Below, piece after piece: positions 34,630 to 44,728 of a stretch of DNA of 64,000 nt. The notes beneath the pieces were generated by a model. That model was given only the letters and a program-made list of their open reading frames with translations, was not told the DNA's origin and did no database searches. The stretch is from the NCBI GenBank assembly GCA_035271585.1, contig DATERL010000209.1:19995-83994 (forward strand), read 5' to 3'. The translations under genes were made by a program, and so were the position numbers. The DNA comes from Roseimarinus sp035271585 (GTDB lineage Bacteria > Bacteroidota > Bacteroidia > Bacteroidales > Prolixibacteraceae). Each line of letters opens with the position of its first letter. Positions within the stretch are counted from its first letter, which is position 1.

Positions 34630-34856
34630 CAAATCATTTGTTTTTTCTCGCTAAACTATTGAATCAAATATTCAATGTAAAATTTTCATGTCCCATTTTA
34701 TAATCGCATAAAGCCCAACTGCTATAAATCAACCCCCTTTAAGTATCGCAATTATAATTGTTTGTGAACAAGAAAGCGACGTAAAAGATCTTATTTCAAG
34801 AATATTTTAGATCTTGAAATGAAAAAACAAGCCAAACTTTACTCACACACTTTTTT

Positions 34857-35015
34857 TCAAATGTTGTTCAAACAGTTTCTTCCTTTATTCAAAAAGTCAA
34901 CATTTTTGGTAAGAATAAGTGCCTTTTCCTCAGTAATGTTAAGCTGGTAGCGTTCTATCTTCTTGTTCAATTCGGCATGTTTTGACGGTTTTAAAAGTAC
35001 TGATGCTTTTGCACG
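34857..35015 (-). pseudogene. Possible 3' remnant of a lost gene
   Basis: On the minus strand, a 53-codon frame between a TAG (35018-35016) and a TGA (34859-34857) reads like a real protein tail: ASVLLKPSKHAELNKKIE, then YQLNITEEKALILTKN and VDFLNKGRN. It has no ATG or other good start, and codon use resembles the surrounding genes. I cannot name the family. It may be the C-terminal stub of a deleted gene, or chance. Confidence 0.3.
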
Positions 35016-35339
35016 CTATAAATACCGATATTAGAATAAATACATTTATTCTAATTTTTGTTTTCGTGAACATTTGTTTTTTTAGTTATACTAAAATACT
35101 TTGTCTATTGAATTTGATATATTTATCAAAATTTAAATACATTCAACACTTAACAATAAGGAACAAACAAGTATTAAACAGTAAACAGTATTTGACAAAT
35201 GCTTGTATTCGACCAGTAAGTGCGTAACACTAATGACTTACCGTTGTACAAAACAATCAATTTATTCATCTTAGAATTGAACTAATCATCGGTTATTTTT
35301 ATTAAATTGCCCCTCGCACATCGAAAAAGCAAAATGCCA

Positions 35340-38300
35340 ATGCGTAATATTTTAACCATATTCATCTCAATACTTTTAGCTTCGACGCTACAGTGTTTTG
35401 GTCAAACCGAAAACTTCATCAATTTCAATACTGGCAACGGGAAATTGGGTCACAATGCCACCGAGGCTATTGCACGCGATAATTTTGGATATTTATGGGT
35501 AGGAACTAACTACGGTCTCAATCGGCTCGACGGTTATCAGGCAGTCAACTATGTTAACGATCCTCTCAATAACTTTTCGTTGTCGAGTAATTCAATAAAA
35601 GCCTTGTGTGCCGATAAGTCAGGTAATTTATGGGTGGGCACAATTGGAGGCGGCTTAAACAAGTACAACCGCGAAACCAACCAATTTACCCGATTTATGC
35701 CCAACGATACAATAAATAGCATTAGTGGTAAAAACATTTCGGCCATTGTTGAAGATTCACAGGGGAATATTTGGGTTGGTACATTGGATAAAGGGTTAAA
35801 CAAATTCGATAAAAAAACAGGGCAGTTTAAAGTGTTTTATTTTGAAGAACACAATCCTTTCAAACGTGTAAACTCGAATGTTAGCGAATTATTTGTCGAT
35901 TCACGGGGAGACATTTGGGTGGGATTAAGCAAAAGCGAAATTTTTAAAATCGACGTGGTAAGTGAAAAAATTTCATATCGGGGCATAGCGCTCGATAGTA
36001 AAAACCTTAACATAGGTTCAATCACCGGAATATCTCAACTCAAAAATGGCAATATGCTTTTTACAACCTGGAATGGTAACTTATTGACATTAGATCCCGA
36101 AGCAAATGAATTTGCCAAAATTTTCCTTGAACCCGAATTTTTCAACTTCTCAATTTTATCGGGCGTGGTCACCGATAGCAAAAACAATATATGGATTGGC
36201 ACCTGGAATAAGGGACTATTCAAATTAGACAGTGCTTTTAATGTTGTCAAACAATTTAAAAATCAACACAAACAATCGTACAGTATTAGTTCAAACTCGA
36301 TTAACCAGTTGATGATTGATGAAAATGAAAATTTGTGGGTTTGCTTGCTCGATAATGGATTGAGCATGTTGCCCTTAAAAGAGAAAATAGTTAAGCCCGT
36401 GTCGCTAAACAGTACTCAATTTGATAAAGTTAATGTGTTTTCGATTGTTAAAGATAACCTGCACAATTTGTGGATCGGTTCTCGAGGACAGGGACTTTGG
36501 AGATATAATATGAAAACCGGCGAAACAGAAAACTTTTTGGCCGAAAACAATCCGGGGCTAAACAGTAACGCTATATTATCATTGAAATGGAGTTCCGAAA
36601 ACCTTCTAATTATTGGTACCGATGGTGAATTTGTTTCGTTATACGACCCAAATTACCGAAAATTCACCCAAGTAAATCATCGTCAGAACGACTGGAGCAA
36701 CGCAGTTTTTAGTATCGCCGAAAATCACGATTTTATTTGGGTTGGAACCTGGGGAGGAGGCATCAAGAAAATTGACAAGAAAACCTTGACTTACCAAACC
36801 ATTAGTTTCGACATTAAAGATCAATTTCGAAACAGTATTTTTGATCTGAAACTAAGTGACAGTATATTGTGGGTGGCTAATGTGGGACTTGGTTTAATTA
36901 GGCATAACATTGAAACCGGGAACAACCATATTTACAGCCAGACTGATGCTGCTTCGCGATTTCCAAACGAAAGGATTACTGATATTTATGCAGAAAATGC
37001 AAACTCGTTGTGGCTGGCAACCGACGGATCAGGCTGCTATCACTTTATGCCCGATAGCGATAAAATTTACAACATCAGCGAGGAATACGGTATAAACAAT
37101 AAAGTGTTTCAATCGGTAATGATCGACTCAAATAACACACTTTGGCTCACATCGTTAACCAATATTTACCATCTCAATTTGTCGAAAAAGGAATCGCTTA
37201 ATTTCGACCAACACAATGGTTTGGAAAGTGGACAGCTCAATAAAGCAGCCATTTGTTTCGATACCGAAACGGGACTTATGTTTGTTGGTGGAGTCGATGG
37301 AGTCAACTATTTCGATCCATCAAAAATACTAATCGACTCAACGGTAAACAAGGTGATAATCAACCAGATCGACATTATGGGCGAAACATTACAATACCCC
37401 AATGGCAAGCAACTAAAGGTAAATATTGATGTGGCCAAAAGGCTAGATATTTACAATAACGATAAAACTATTACCATTCATTTTGCGAGCATTGATTTTG
37501 CGCCTTCGTTAAAAAACAAGTATTACTATCAACTCGATGGCTTTGAAAACCACTGGATCGAAAGTCCCTTCAACAAAAACTTTATTCAATACACCAACCT
37601 TAGGCCAGGAAAGTACACTTTCAGGGTGAAAGCATGTAACAGCGATGGCATTTGCTCCTCCGATGAAACAACATTGAAAGTAGTGGTTCACCCAGCGCTT
37701 TGGCAAACGGGTATGTTTAGGTTGATTTTATTGGTCATTATCACTGTTTTGTTGTTTCTCTATTTTCGTTTTAAAAACATAGGACTTGTAAAAGCGAAGG
37801 ATAAACTCGAGAAAGTAGTGGCCGAGCGTACTTCTGAAATTATCAAACAAAAAGTTGATTTAGAACTGGCCAATAATGCAAAGGATAAGTTTTTCTCAAT
37901 AATAAGCCACGATTTACGGAGTCCCTTAGCAAGCATTGATCAACAAGTAGGGCTGATTCTCAGAGAATACAATAACCTGCCCGAATCACAGGTACTGAAA
38001 AAACTAATGTTATTATACGATACCTCAACAGGAACACTTGATTTAATTGATCAATTGCTTTTGTGGGCTAAAACTCAGTCAAATCTTATCGGTTTAAATA
38101 AAGAAAACGTATTGGTTGGCGATTTACTCAAGTTGGTGGGTAACCATCTTATCCCAATTGCCAAAAAAAAAGATATCGAATTGCAATTACCTTTTGAGTC
38201 CGATTGTTCGATTTATGCCGATGCCAATTCGATACAAACCGTTATACGAAACCTTATCGTTAATTCAATAAAATTTACACCTACGGGTGGAAAAGTTTCG

Positions 38301-38561
38301 GTTTTTGTCGAAAAACAGGACGATTCGGTGTTAATTGCTGTCTCGGATAACGGGATAGGAATGACAAAAGCCCAAATCGACAAGCTCTTTAAAATTGAAC
38401 AATTTCCTTCGAGCCGTGGGACCAACAAAGAAGCAGGAACTGGATTGGGGCTCATGCTTAGTTATGATTTTGTCAAATTAAATAATGGAAAAATTTGGGT
38501 CGAAAGCCATAAAGGAAAAGGCACAACGGTATTTCTTCTTCTCCCCACTGAAAATTCTTGA
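35340..38561 (+). CDS. Two-component sensor kinase with Reg_prop beta-propellers
   Basis: About 1,073 residues from ATG 35340 (MRNILTIFISILLASTLQCFGQ, signal peptide); in-frame ATGs at 35307 and 35334 are less likely. In coordinates of the 35307 frame: two seven-bladed Reg_prop propellers (~40-690, repeated blocks such as LWVGTNYGLNRLDG, IWVGTLDKGLNKFD), a Y_Y_Y domain (~700-795), one membrane helix (~803-823), a HisKA domain with phosphoacceptor His868 in FFSIISHDLRSPL, and an HATPase_c domain to the end (DNGIGMTK, GTGLGLMLS). It resembles hybrid glycan sensors but ends after the kinase, with no receiver or AraC-type HTH, so a separate response regulator is needed and none is in the window. 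The RND efflux operon follows 135 bases on. Confidence 0.93.
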   Translation: MRNILTIFISILLASTLQCFGQTENFINFNTGNGKLGHNATEAIARDNFGYLWVGTNYGLNRLDGYQAVNYVNDPLNNFSLSSNSIKALCADKSGNLWVGTIGGGLNKYNRETNQFTRFMPNDTINSISGKNISAIVEDSQGNIWVGTLDKGLNKFDKKTGQFKVFYFEEHNPFKRVNSNVSELFVDSRGDIWVGLSKSEIFKIDVVSEKISYRGIALDSKNLNIGSITGISQLKNGNMLFTTWNGNLLTLDPEANEFAKIFLEPEFFNFSILSGVVTDSKNNIWIGTWNKGLFKLDSAFNVVKQFKNQHKQSYSISSNSINQLMIDENENLWVCLLDNGLSMLPLKEKIVKPVSLNSTQFDKVNVFSIVKDNLHNLWIGSRGQGLWRYNMKTGETENFLAENNPGLNSNAILSLKWSSENLLIIGTDGEFVSLYDPNYRKFTQVNHRQNDWSNAVFSIAENHDFIWVGTWGGGIKKIDKKTLTYQTISFDIKDQFRNSIFDLKLSDSILWVANVGLGLIRHNIETGNNHIYSQTDAASRFPNERITDIYAENANSLWLATDGSGCYHFMPDSDKIYNISEEYGINNKVFQSVMIDSNNTLWLTSLTNIYHLNLSKKESLNFDQHNGLESGQLNKAAICFDTETGLMFVGGVDGVNYFDPSKILIDSTVNKVIINQIDIMGETLQYPNGKQLKVNIDVAKRLDIYNNDKTITIHFASIDFAPSLKNKYYYQLDGFENHWIESPFNKNFIQYTNLRPGKYTFRVKACNSDGICSSDETTLKVVVHPALWQTGMFRLILLVIITVLLFLYFRFKNIGLVKAKDKLEKVVAERTSEIIKQKVDLELANNAKDKFFSIISHDLRSPLASIDQQVGLILREYNNLPESQVLKKLMLLYDTSTGTLDLIDQLLLWAKTQSNLIGLNKENVLVGDLLKLVGNHLIPIAKKKDIELQLPFESDCSIYADANSIQTVIRNLIVNSIKFTPTGGKVSVFVEKQDDSVLIAVSDNGIGMTKAQIDKLFKIEQFPSSRGTNKEAGTGLGLMLSYDFVKLNNGKIWVESHKGKGTTVFLLLPTENS

Positions 38562-38696
38562 TGATAAAATAATCAATAAAAATCCTCTTAATTTTAATTT
38601 TCTTCTATTTTTGCTTTTAACCTTTTAGGTTAATATTAGTCTAAACATCTTAGGTATTTTTTTGATAACAAGGTTATAAACATAAAAAACGTTTCA

Positions 38697-39821
38697 ATGG
38701 CATTGAAAAAGAAAAAAGTATTCAGAATAGCAGTAAATATTATTCTGGTTGTCGTCTTTCTTGGAATTATTTTTTATCCAAAATACAAACATTGGTTTCA
38801 ATCTGAAAACAGTGTTAAATCAACATCTATAGCTGGTGCTCGCCGAATGGGCGATGGAGGAAAAGCGCTCCTATCAAGTGGGTACATCATTGTTCCTACC
38901 CAAATGGAAGAGCTCATTTATAGTACGGGTTCTTTAATTCCTGATGAAGAAGTGGAACTTTCGTTCGAAACCTCGGGGAAAGTGGTTGGGATTTATTTTG
39001 ACGAAGGCACCAGGGTTAAAAAAGGTGTATTGTTGGCCAAAATCAACGATAAACCCCTGCAGGCTCAGAAGCTAAAATTACAGGCACAACTCAAACTGTC
39101 TCAGGAGCGCGAATTCCGCCAGCGTCAATTACTCGATCGAGATGCGATAAGCCGCGAAAGTTACGATCAGGTTGCCACTGAACTACAAACTATCGAAGCC
39201 GATATTTTATTGGTTGAAGCCCGCATTGATGAAACCGAACTCAGGGCTCCATTCGATGGAATAGTGGGCTTACGAATGATCAGTGAAGGAGCTTATGCTT
39301 CAACACAAACTAAAATTGTTCGTTTAGTTAAAGTGAGCCCTCTGAAAATTGAATTTTCGATTCCCGAACGTTATGCGGGAGAGGTCGAACCGGGCTTTCC
39401 AATTATATTCAATATCGATGGGATTGAAAAAAACTTCGAAGCAAATGTATATGCGGTCGATCCCAAAATAGATATTAGTACCCGTACCATTATGGTCAGG
39501 GCACTTTATGCAAATACCAACGAAGAGCTTAAACCCGGCCGTTTTACCAGTGTTAAAGCACGCCTATCGCAAATAGACAACACAATTGCTGTTCCCACTC
39601 AAGCCATTATTCCCGAAATGGAAGGCGAAAAAGTGTTTATTTTTAAAAATGGGAAAGCACACGAAGTAAAAGTTAAATTAGGTTTACGCACCGAGTCGCA
39701 TGTACAAATACGCAAAGGCCTTGCTTTTGGCGACACCCTGCTAACAACCGCCATGCTACAGCTCAGGCACGGATCTCCTGTTCAGTTAGATACACTGCTT
39801 ACTAATAACCCATTGCAATAA
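38697..39821 (+). CDS. RND efflux periplasmic adaptor (membrane fusion protein)
   Basis: A 374-residue adaptor linking the inner-membrane RND pump to a TolC-type channel. It has an N-terminal membrane anchor (~8-26, FRIAVNIILVVVFLGIIFY) with no lipobox, a lipoyl-like half motif (GIYFDEGTRVKKGVLLAKIN), a short helical hairpin (~120-170), the second lipoyl half (ELRAPFDGIVG), a beta-barrel (SPLKIEFSIPERYAGEVEPG) and a membrane-proximal domain (VPTQAIIPEMEGEKVFIF). The pump gene starts 7 bases after the stop. Substrates cannot be predicted. Confidence 0.94.
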   Translation: MALKKKKVFRIAVNIILVVVFLGIIFYPKYKHWFQSENSVKSTSIAGARRMGDGGKALLSSGYIIVPTQMEELIYSTGSLIPDEEVELSFETSGKVVGIYFDEGTRVKKGVLLAKINDKPLQAQKLKLQAQLKLSQEREFRQRQLLDRDAISRESYDQVATELQTIEADILLVEARIDETELRAPFDGIVGLRMISEGAYASTQTKIVRLVKVSPLKIEFSIPERYAGEVEPGFPIIFNIDGIEKNFEANVYAVDPKIDISTRTIMVRALYANTNEELKPGRFTSVKARLSQIDNTIAVPTQAIIPEMEGEKVFIFKNGKAHEVKVKLGLRTESHVQIRKGLAFGDTLLTTAMLQLRHGSPVQLDTLLTNNPLQ

Positions 39822-39828
39822 ATTAAAT

Positions 39829-42800
39829 ATGAGTTTATCATCAACGAGTATACAACGACCGGTATTATCTACCGTTTTTTCGTTAGTTATCCTTTTATTT
39901 GGAGCAATCGGAATGACTTTTCTTGGTGTGAGGGAATTCCCGAGTGTCGACCCTCCAATAATTTCTGTAAGCACCTCGTATCCAGGTGCCAATTCCGATG
40001 TGATTGAGACACAAATTACCGAACCATTGGAGCAATCGATTAATGGTATTCCGGGAATTAGAACATTAACAAGCCAAAGCAGTCAAGGGCGAAGCAACAT
40101 CACGGTCGAATTCGAATTGTCGGTCGATATGGAAACTGCTGCAAACGATGTACGCGATAAAGTATCACAAGCACAACGCTTTTTACCCCGCGATTGCGAT
40201 CCACCCACTGTTTCGAAAGCCGACGCTGATGCAAGTCCCATTATGATGCTTTCAATACAAAGCACCCAACGTTCATTACTTGAGATTTCAGAAATTGCTG
40301 ATCTTACTTTTAAAGAACAACTTCAAACTATTTCGGGAGTTAGCGCAGTGATGATATGGGGCGAAAAACGCTATGCCATGCGCATTTGGCTCGACCCGGC
40401 AAAAATGGCAGGTTACCAGTTAACTCCACTCGATATTCGAAATGCAATTTCGCGCGAAAACGTTGAATTACCCGCCGGAAGTATCGAAGGAAATACAACC
40501 GAACTAACCATACGTGCACTTGGATTAATGACCACACCGGCCGAATTTAATAATCTAATCTTGCGCCAAACCGGCGACCAAATTGTTCGTGTAAGCGACA
40601 TTGGCCGCGCCGAACTCGGCCCCGAGTCCTTAAGGGGCATTACCAAAATGAATGGAGTTCCTATGATTGCTACGGCCATTATTCCACAGCCGGGTGCCAA
40701 TCATATCGAAATTGTTGACGAGGTATACCAACGCTTAGAATACATAAAAAAGGATTTGCCCGATGATGTTTCGTACGAAATAGGCTTCGATAATACCCAA
40801 TACATTCGTTCATCAATAAACGAAGTAAAAGACACCATATTCCTAGCTTTCATTCTGGTTGTAATCATCATATTTGTTTTTTTACGCGATTGGCGAACTA
40901 CAGTTATTCCCATTTTGGTAATACCTGTTTCGTTAATTGGAGCATTCTTTATTATGTATATAGCAGGCTATACAATAAATGTACTTACACTGCTTGCTAT
41001 TGTACTTTCAATTGGATTGGTGGTTGACGATGCCATTGTAATGATGGAAAATATTTATGTGAAAATTGAAGAGGGAATGACTCCCCTTGAAGCTGGTATT
41101 AAAGGTTCAAATGAAATATTCTTTGCCATCATTTCAACAACAATTACCCTAGTTGCCGTATTTATTCCAATTGTTTTTCTCGAAGGCATGACCGGTAGAT
41201 TGTTCCGTGAATTTAGTGTTGTAATTGCCGGGGCGGTAGTTATTTCGTCGTTTGTTGCACTAACTTTCACTCCAATGCTCTCGACTAAACTACTGAAAAC
41301 AAGACACAAACGAAGCAAGGCTTATAATTATACCGAAAAGTTTTTTGTGGCTTTTAATAAAGCCTATAAAAATTCACTCGATTCGTTTTTGAAAAAGAAA
41401 TACATTTCGTTGTTGGTTATCCTCTTATCGCTTGTACTTATTTTTGTGTTTTGGAAAATTATTCCTGCCGAGATGGCACCACTCGAAGATCGTTCGCAGC
41501 TAAATGTGAGCATTACATCGCAGGAGGGTGCAACTTACGAATACAACTTAAGCTATGTTGAAGAGATTTCAACATTGGTGAGAAGTGAAATCCCGGAATA
41601 CGATAAAGTAACCGATATGATATGGGGAAGCGGAGGTGGATTTGTTAGAATATTGTTGAATTCGCCCTCGGAACGTGACCGTTCACAACAAGAAATTGCA
41701 GCACAACTTACCCTCGAATTACAAAAACGAACACAAGCACGTGCCAATGTGATTCAGCAATCGACCTTTGGCGGCCGTAGAGCAGGCTTGCCTATTCAAT
41801 ACGTATTGCAGGCCCCAACTATCGATAAACTAAGAGAAGTGCTTCCTGCATTTATGTCCGAAGTAAATGATAATTCGACCTTTGTAATGGCCGATGTGAA
41901 TCTAAAATTCACTAAACCCGAGTTGCAAATTATCATCAATCGGGATAAGGCTAATTTATTGGGCGTTTCAACTCAAAATATAGGTCAAACCTTGCAGTTG
42001 GCATTAAGTGGCCAGCGTTTTGGCTATTTTATTATGAACGGGAAACAGTATCAAATTTTAGGCGAACTGGCCCGCGAAGACCGTAACAAACCGCTCGATT
42101 TAAAATCGCTTTACGTACGCAACAACGAAGGGAAAATGATTCAGCTCGATAACTTTGTTACCCTACAGGAATCAACTGCTCCCCCCCAACTCTATCGGTA
42201 TAATCGTTTTGTGGCCGCCACTGTTTCGGCGGGCTTGGCCGAGGGAAAAACCATTAGCCAAGGCATTGAAGAAATGGACAAAATTTCGAAAAAAGTTCTT
42301 GACGACTCATTCAGAACGGCGTTAACAGGTGACTCAAAAGACTTTACAGAAAGTTCGTCAAGCTTAATGTTCGCCTTTTTATTGGCCATTGTGCTAATTT
42401 TCTTAGTGCTTTCGGCTCAGTTCGAAAGCTTTAAAGACCCGATTATTGTAATGATGTCGGTACCTTTAGCACTTACCGGAGCATTGTTCTTTATGTGGTA
42501 TTTTAATGTAACAATGAATATATTTAGCCAAATTGGGATCATCATGCTTATTGGATTGGTTACCAAAAATGGTATTCTGATTGTTGAATTTGCGAACCAG
42601 CGAAAAACAATGGGTATGACAAAGGCCGAAGCAATCAGTTTTTCCGCTGCTGCCCGATTTAGACCAATTTTAATGACCAGTTTGTCGACCATTTTAGGTG
42701 TTCTGCCATTAGCACTCGGTTGGGGCGAAGGCGCCCAAAGCCGCGTAGCAATGGGTATTGCAGTTGTGGGAGGATTAACGCTTTCAACCATTCTGACCTT

Positions 42801-42900
42801 ATATGTTGTTCCGGCAGTTTATCTGTTAATTTCAAGTGAAACGAAAAGTAATATTAATGAACTCAAAAATGCAGTTGAAATTGAATTTGCTGAAAAATAA
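39829..42900 (+). CDS. RND-family efflux permease (AcrB/HAE1 type)
   Basis: A 1,023-residue inner-membrane proton-driven transporter with the standard RND plan: TM1 (~12-32), a large periplasmic porter/docking domain, TM2-6, a second porter domain and TM8-12. The TM4 proton-relay acids are visible in LSIGLVVDDAIVMMEN. GYTINVLTLLAIVLSIG and the family signature near the C-terminus (RFRPILMTSLSTILGVLPLA) are also present. The C-terminal ~20 residues are encoded in the overlap with the tolC-like gene. With the adaptor upstream it forms a tripartite efflux system for drugs, lipids or other amphiphiles; substrate unknown. Confidence 0.96.
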   Translation: MSLSSTSIQRPVLSTVFSLVILLFGAIGMTFLGVREFPSVDPPIISVSTSYPGANSDVIETQITEPLEQSINGIPGIRTLTSQSSQGRSNITVEFELSVDMETAANDVRDKVSQAQRFLPRDCDPPTVSKADADASPIMMLSIQSTQRSLLEISEIADLTFKEQLQTISGVSAVMIWGEKRYAMRIWLDPAKMAGYQLTPLDIRNAISRENVELPAGSIEGNTTELTIRALGLMTTPAEFNNLILRQTGDQIVRVSDIGRAELGPESLRGITKMNGVPMIATAIIPQPGANHIEIVDEVYQRLEYIKKDLPDDVSYEIGFDNTQYIRSSINEVKDTIFLAFILVVIIIFVFLRDWRTTVIPILVIPVSLIGAFFIMYIAGYTINVLTLLAIVLSIGLVVDDAIVMMENIYVKIEEGMTPLEAGIKGSNEIFFAIISTTITLVAVFIPIVFLEGMTGRLFREFSVVIAGAVVISSFVALTFTPMLSTKLLKTRHKRSKAYNYTEKFFVAFNKAYKNSLDSFLKKKYISLLVILLSLVLIFVFWKIIPAEMAPLEDRSQLNVSITSQEGATYEYNLSYVEEISTLVRSEIPEYDKVTDMIWGSGGGFVRILLNSPSERDRSQQEIAAQLTLELQKRTQARANVIQQSTFGGRRAGLPIQYVLQAPTIDKLREVLPAFMSEVNDNSTFVMADVNLKFTKPELQIIINRDKANLLGVSTQNIGQTLQLALSGQRFGYFIMNGKQYQILGELAREDRNKPLDLKSLYVRNNEGKMIQLDNFVTLQESTAPPQLYRYNRFVAATVSAGLAEGKTISQGIEEMDKISKKVLDDSFRTALTGDSKDFTESSSSLMFAFLLAIVLIFLVLSAQFESFKDPIIVMMSVPLALTGALFFMWYFNVTMNIFSQIGIIMLIGLVTKNGILIVEFANQRKTMGMTKAEAISFSAAARFRPILMTSLSTILGVLPLALGWGEGAQSRVAMGIAVVGGLTLSTILTLYVVPAVYLLISSETKSNINELKNAVEIEFAEK

Positions 42901-44203
42901 AAAACACTTGGTGCTTTTTGTTGCCATTATATGCATGTTGAATGTTGCACATGCCCAGGAAGTGTATGACCTTAATCGTTGTATTACTAATGGATTAGAG
43001 CAAAACTTCTCCATAAAGGTTATTCGTAACCAGCAGGATATAGCAAAAAATAACTATACACGAGGAAGTGCCGGAATGCTGCCTCACATTAGTTCGGTAA
43101 ACCAAATAGGCGGTACACTTAATAGTATCAATAATGAATCTCCAACATCGGCAAACGGCACTCATAATACTTATGCTTCGGCTGGTGTTGACTTGGGGAT
43201 GACTATTTTCAAAGGTTTTTTTGTGCAACGAACTTATCAAAAACTTGGACAATTATCTAACTTACAGGGGCTTACAACTCAAATGTCGGTCGAAAACCTA
43301 GTTGCTAAAATTACTTCGGAATACAACTACTATATTCAGCAAATTGCACAATATCAAACACTTGCCTATGCTGTTATGTTATCGCGCGAGCGTGTTCGTA
43401 TCGACGAACAACGTTACTTATTGGGTAGTGCTTCCAAAGTAGAACTATTGCAATCAAAAGTGTATCTGAATTCTGATAGTTCGCGTTATTCAAAACAAAA
43501 TGAGCTGATACGCAGCTCACAAATTAGGTTGAACCAGCTCATGGCTTCCGAAAATTTGGGGCAGCATGTAATTCCTGCCGATTCCCTTATTCACATTAAC
43601 GAAACCTTGAAATATGAAGACTTGCTTTCACAAACACTTGAGTTGAATACAGCTTTACAAATTGCGACAACAAATCAGGAAATTACCGAAACGGACTATA
43701 AACTCATCGCTTCGAGGGCTTATCCTTATTTGACTTTTAAAACAGGCTATGACTATAACTACCGCGGGACTCAAACTGGATCGACAACTCAAAACAATAC
43801 GAATGGTATTGTAAATTACGGATTAACTTTAGGTGTCGATTTATTTGATGGTTTTAATCGTAAACGCGAAAAAACAAATGCACTCATCGAGTTAGAAAAC
43901 AAAAAGCTTAAATACAGTGAAGTTGAGCAAGCCGTTAAATCTGATTTACTGACCATATTTTATGCTTACGAGAATAATATCAGACTACTGCGCCTCGAAG
44001 AACAAAACCTCGAAGTGGCCCGTGAAAACCTTGAAATTGCCCTCGAACGTTATAAATTAGGCAGCCTATCGGGGCTCGAATTGCGGGAGGTGCAAAAAAG
44101 CCTACTCGATGCTGAAGAACGCTTAATTTCGGTTAAATATCTCACAAAACTTGCTGAGATATCGTTGCTTCAAATTTCAGGGAATATAATGGACTACCTA
44201 TAG
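42857..44203 (+). CDS. TolC-family outer membrane efflux channel
   Basis: An outer membrane channel of about 448 residues completing the tripartite pump. I start at ATG 42857 (MNSKMQLKLNLLKNKK, then LVLFVAIICMLNVAHAQ as signal peptide); ATG 42869 is equally possible and 42836 less so. It carries two OEP repeats with the typical long helices (YDLNRCITNGLEQNFSIKVI, ELRGVQ-like ELREVQKSLLDAEERLI at the end). The start lies inside the 3' end of the pump gene, a 32-44 base overlap, suggesting translational coupling. Confidence 0.93.
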   Translation: MNSKMQLKLNLLKNKKHLVLFVAIICMLNVAHAQEVYDLNRCITNGLEQNFSIKVIRNQQDIAKNNYTRGSAGMLPHISSVNQIGGTLNSINNESPTSANGTHNTYASAGVDLGMTIFKGFFVQRTYQKLGQLSNLQGLTTQMSVENLVAKITSEYNYYIQQIAQYQTLAYAVMLSRERVRIDEQRYLLGSASKVELLQSKVYLNSDSSRYSKQNELIRSSQIRLNQLMASENLGQHVIPADSLIHINETLKYEDLLSQTLELNTALQIATTNQEITETDYKLIASRAYPYLTFKTGYDYNYRGTQTGSTTQNNTNGIVNYGLTLGVDLFDGFNRKREKTNALIELENKKLKYSEVEQAVKSDLLTIFYAYENNIRLLRLEEQNLEVARENLEIALERYKLGSLSGLELREVQKSLLDAEERLISVKYLTKLAEISLLQISGNIMDYL

Positions 44204-44230
44204 TCCTTTTTAAAAAAATGTATTCGTATT

Positions 44231-44476
44231 TTAATTTGGTCGTAGTTCAAGATGATATCTTTGGATAAGCTCTTCGACCGATTGTGTGGCATTGGGGAGC
44301 AAATCCTCAGGGCAGCTGCCAGTTGCCTCCTTAACTAAATAACGCTTGCAAGTTTTGTACTTATCAGCCTTTTGACAATAAATTTGCTTGTATGCATTAC
44401 CCGTTGCCAGCTTATCTTTTAATATGCCGTTATAAATTGGGCACTTTTCATAATTAGGACAAATTGATTCCATCAT
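44231..44476 (-). CDS. Small Cys-rich protein, probable metal binding
   Basis: An 81-residue protein with five cysteines in a fixed pattern: CPNYEKCPIYNG near the N-terminus, then YCQKADKYKTCKRY at ~33-46, and CPEDLLPN at ~55. The CPxxxxCPxxNG ... YCxxxxxxCxRY pattern recalls short conserved proteins of Bacteroidota and other anaerobes that probably bind a metal or iron-sulfur cluster; I know of no function. No signal peptide, so probably cytoplasmic. It is convergent with tolC (27 bases apart) and stands alone. Confidence 0.75.
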   Translation of the reverse strand: MMESICPNYEKCPIYNGILKDKLATGNAYKQIYCQKADKYKTCKRYLVKEATGSCPEDLLPNATQSVEELIQRYHLELRPN

Positions 44477-44704
44477 AGTTTTGTTTTATTGGGTTTAATT
44501 TAATGCAAGTTAAAATTTATTTTGCTTTCATTCGATAAAAATAAAGATATTTTATGGAAAATATCAACTAAAAAAAACTATAAATACTTGGAGATTTCAC
44601 CCAATAAAACACAGTTTTATGACGATGCACATTGATATCGGAAATGATACAAATCGGTATTTTACAAATAAATTAAAAAAGGGTTTTGAACGACAAATTA
44701 TCCG

Positions 44705-44712
44705 TATTTTTG
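44705..44712 (+). promoter_or_regulatory. Candidate -7 element for TPR-like gene
   Basis: TATTTTTG, an exact TAnnTTTG, 16 bases before ATG 44729. TTTG at 44685-44688 lies 16 bases upstream, slightly short of the usual 19-20. Confidence 0.45.
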
Positions 44713-44728
44713 AATAAGGATAAAAAAT

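Larger units (their letters stand above)
34591..35339. other. Gene-poor region upstream of sensor kinase
   Basis: About 750 AT-rich bases between divergent genes. It contains the -7 element for the MDR gene, a 28-base perfect inverted repeat (ATTTCAAGA at 34793-34801 and TCTTGAAAT at 34812-34820, 10-base spacer) and the possible coding remnant at 34857-35015. An 81-codon plus-strand frame (34982-35227) looks random. No clear promoter for the kinase was seen. Confidence 0.5.

Noticed and set aside
34982..35227. 81-codon plus-strand frame upstream of the sensor kinase
   Set aside because: Composition (Ile, Phe, Leu, Asn) reflects AT-rich DNA; it overlaps the more protein-like minus-strand remnant and has no promoter or homologous pattern.
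37860..38561. Possibility that the sensor kinase is a full hybrid two-component protein
   Set aside because: The frame ends right after the HATPase domain at 38561; no receiver or AraC-type HTH is encoded there or immediately downstream in any frame I examined.
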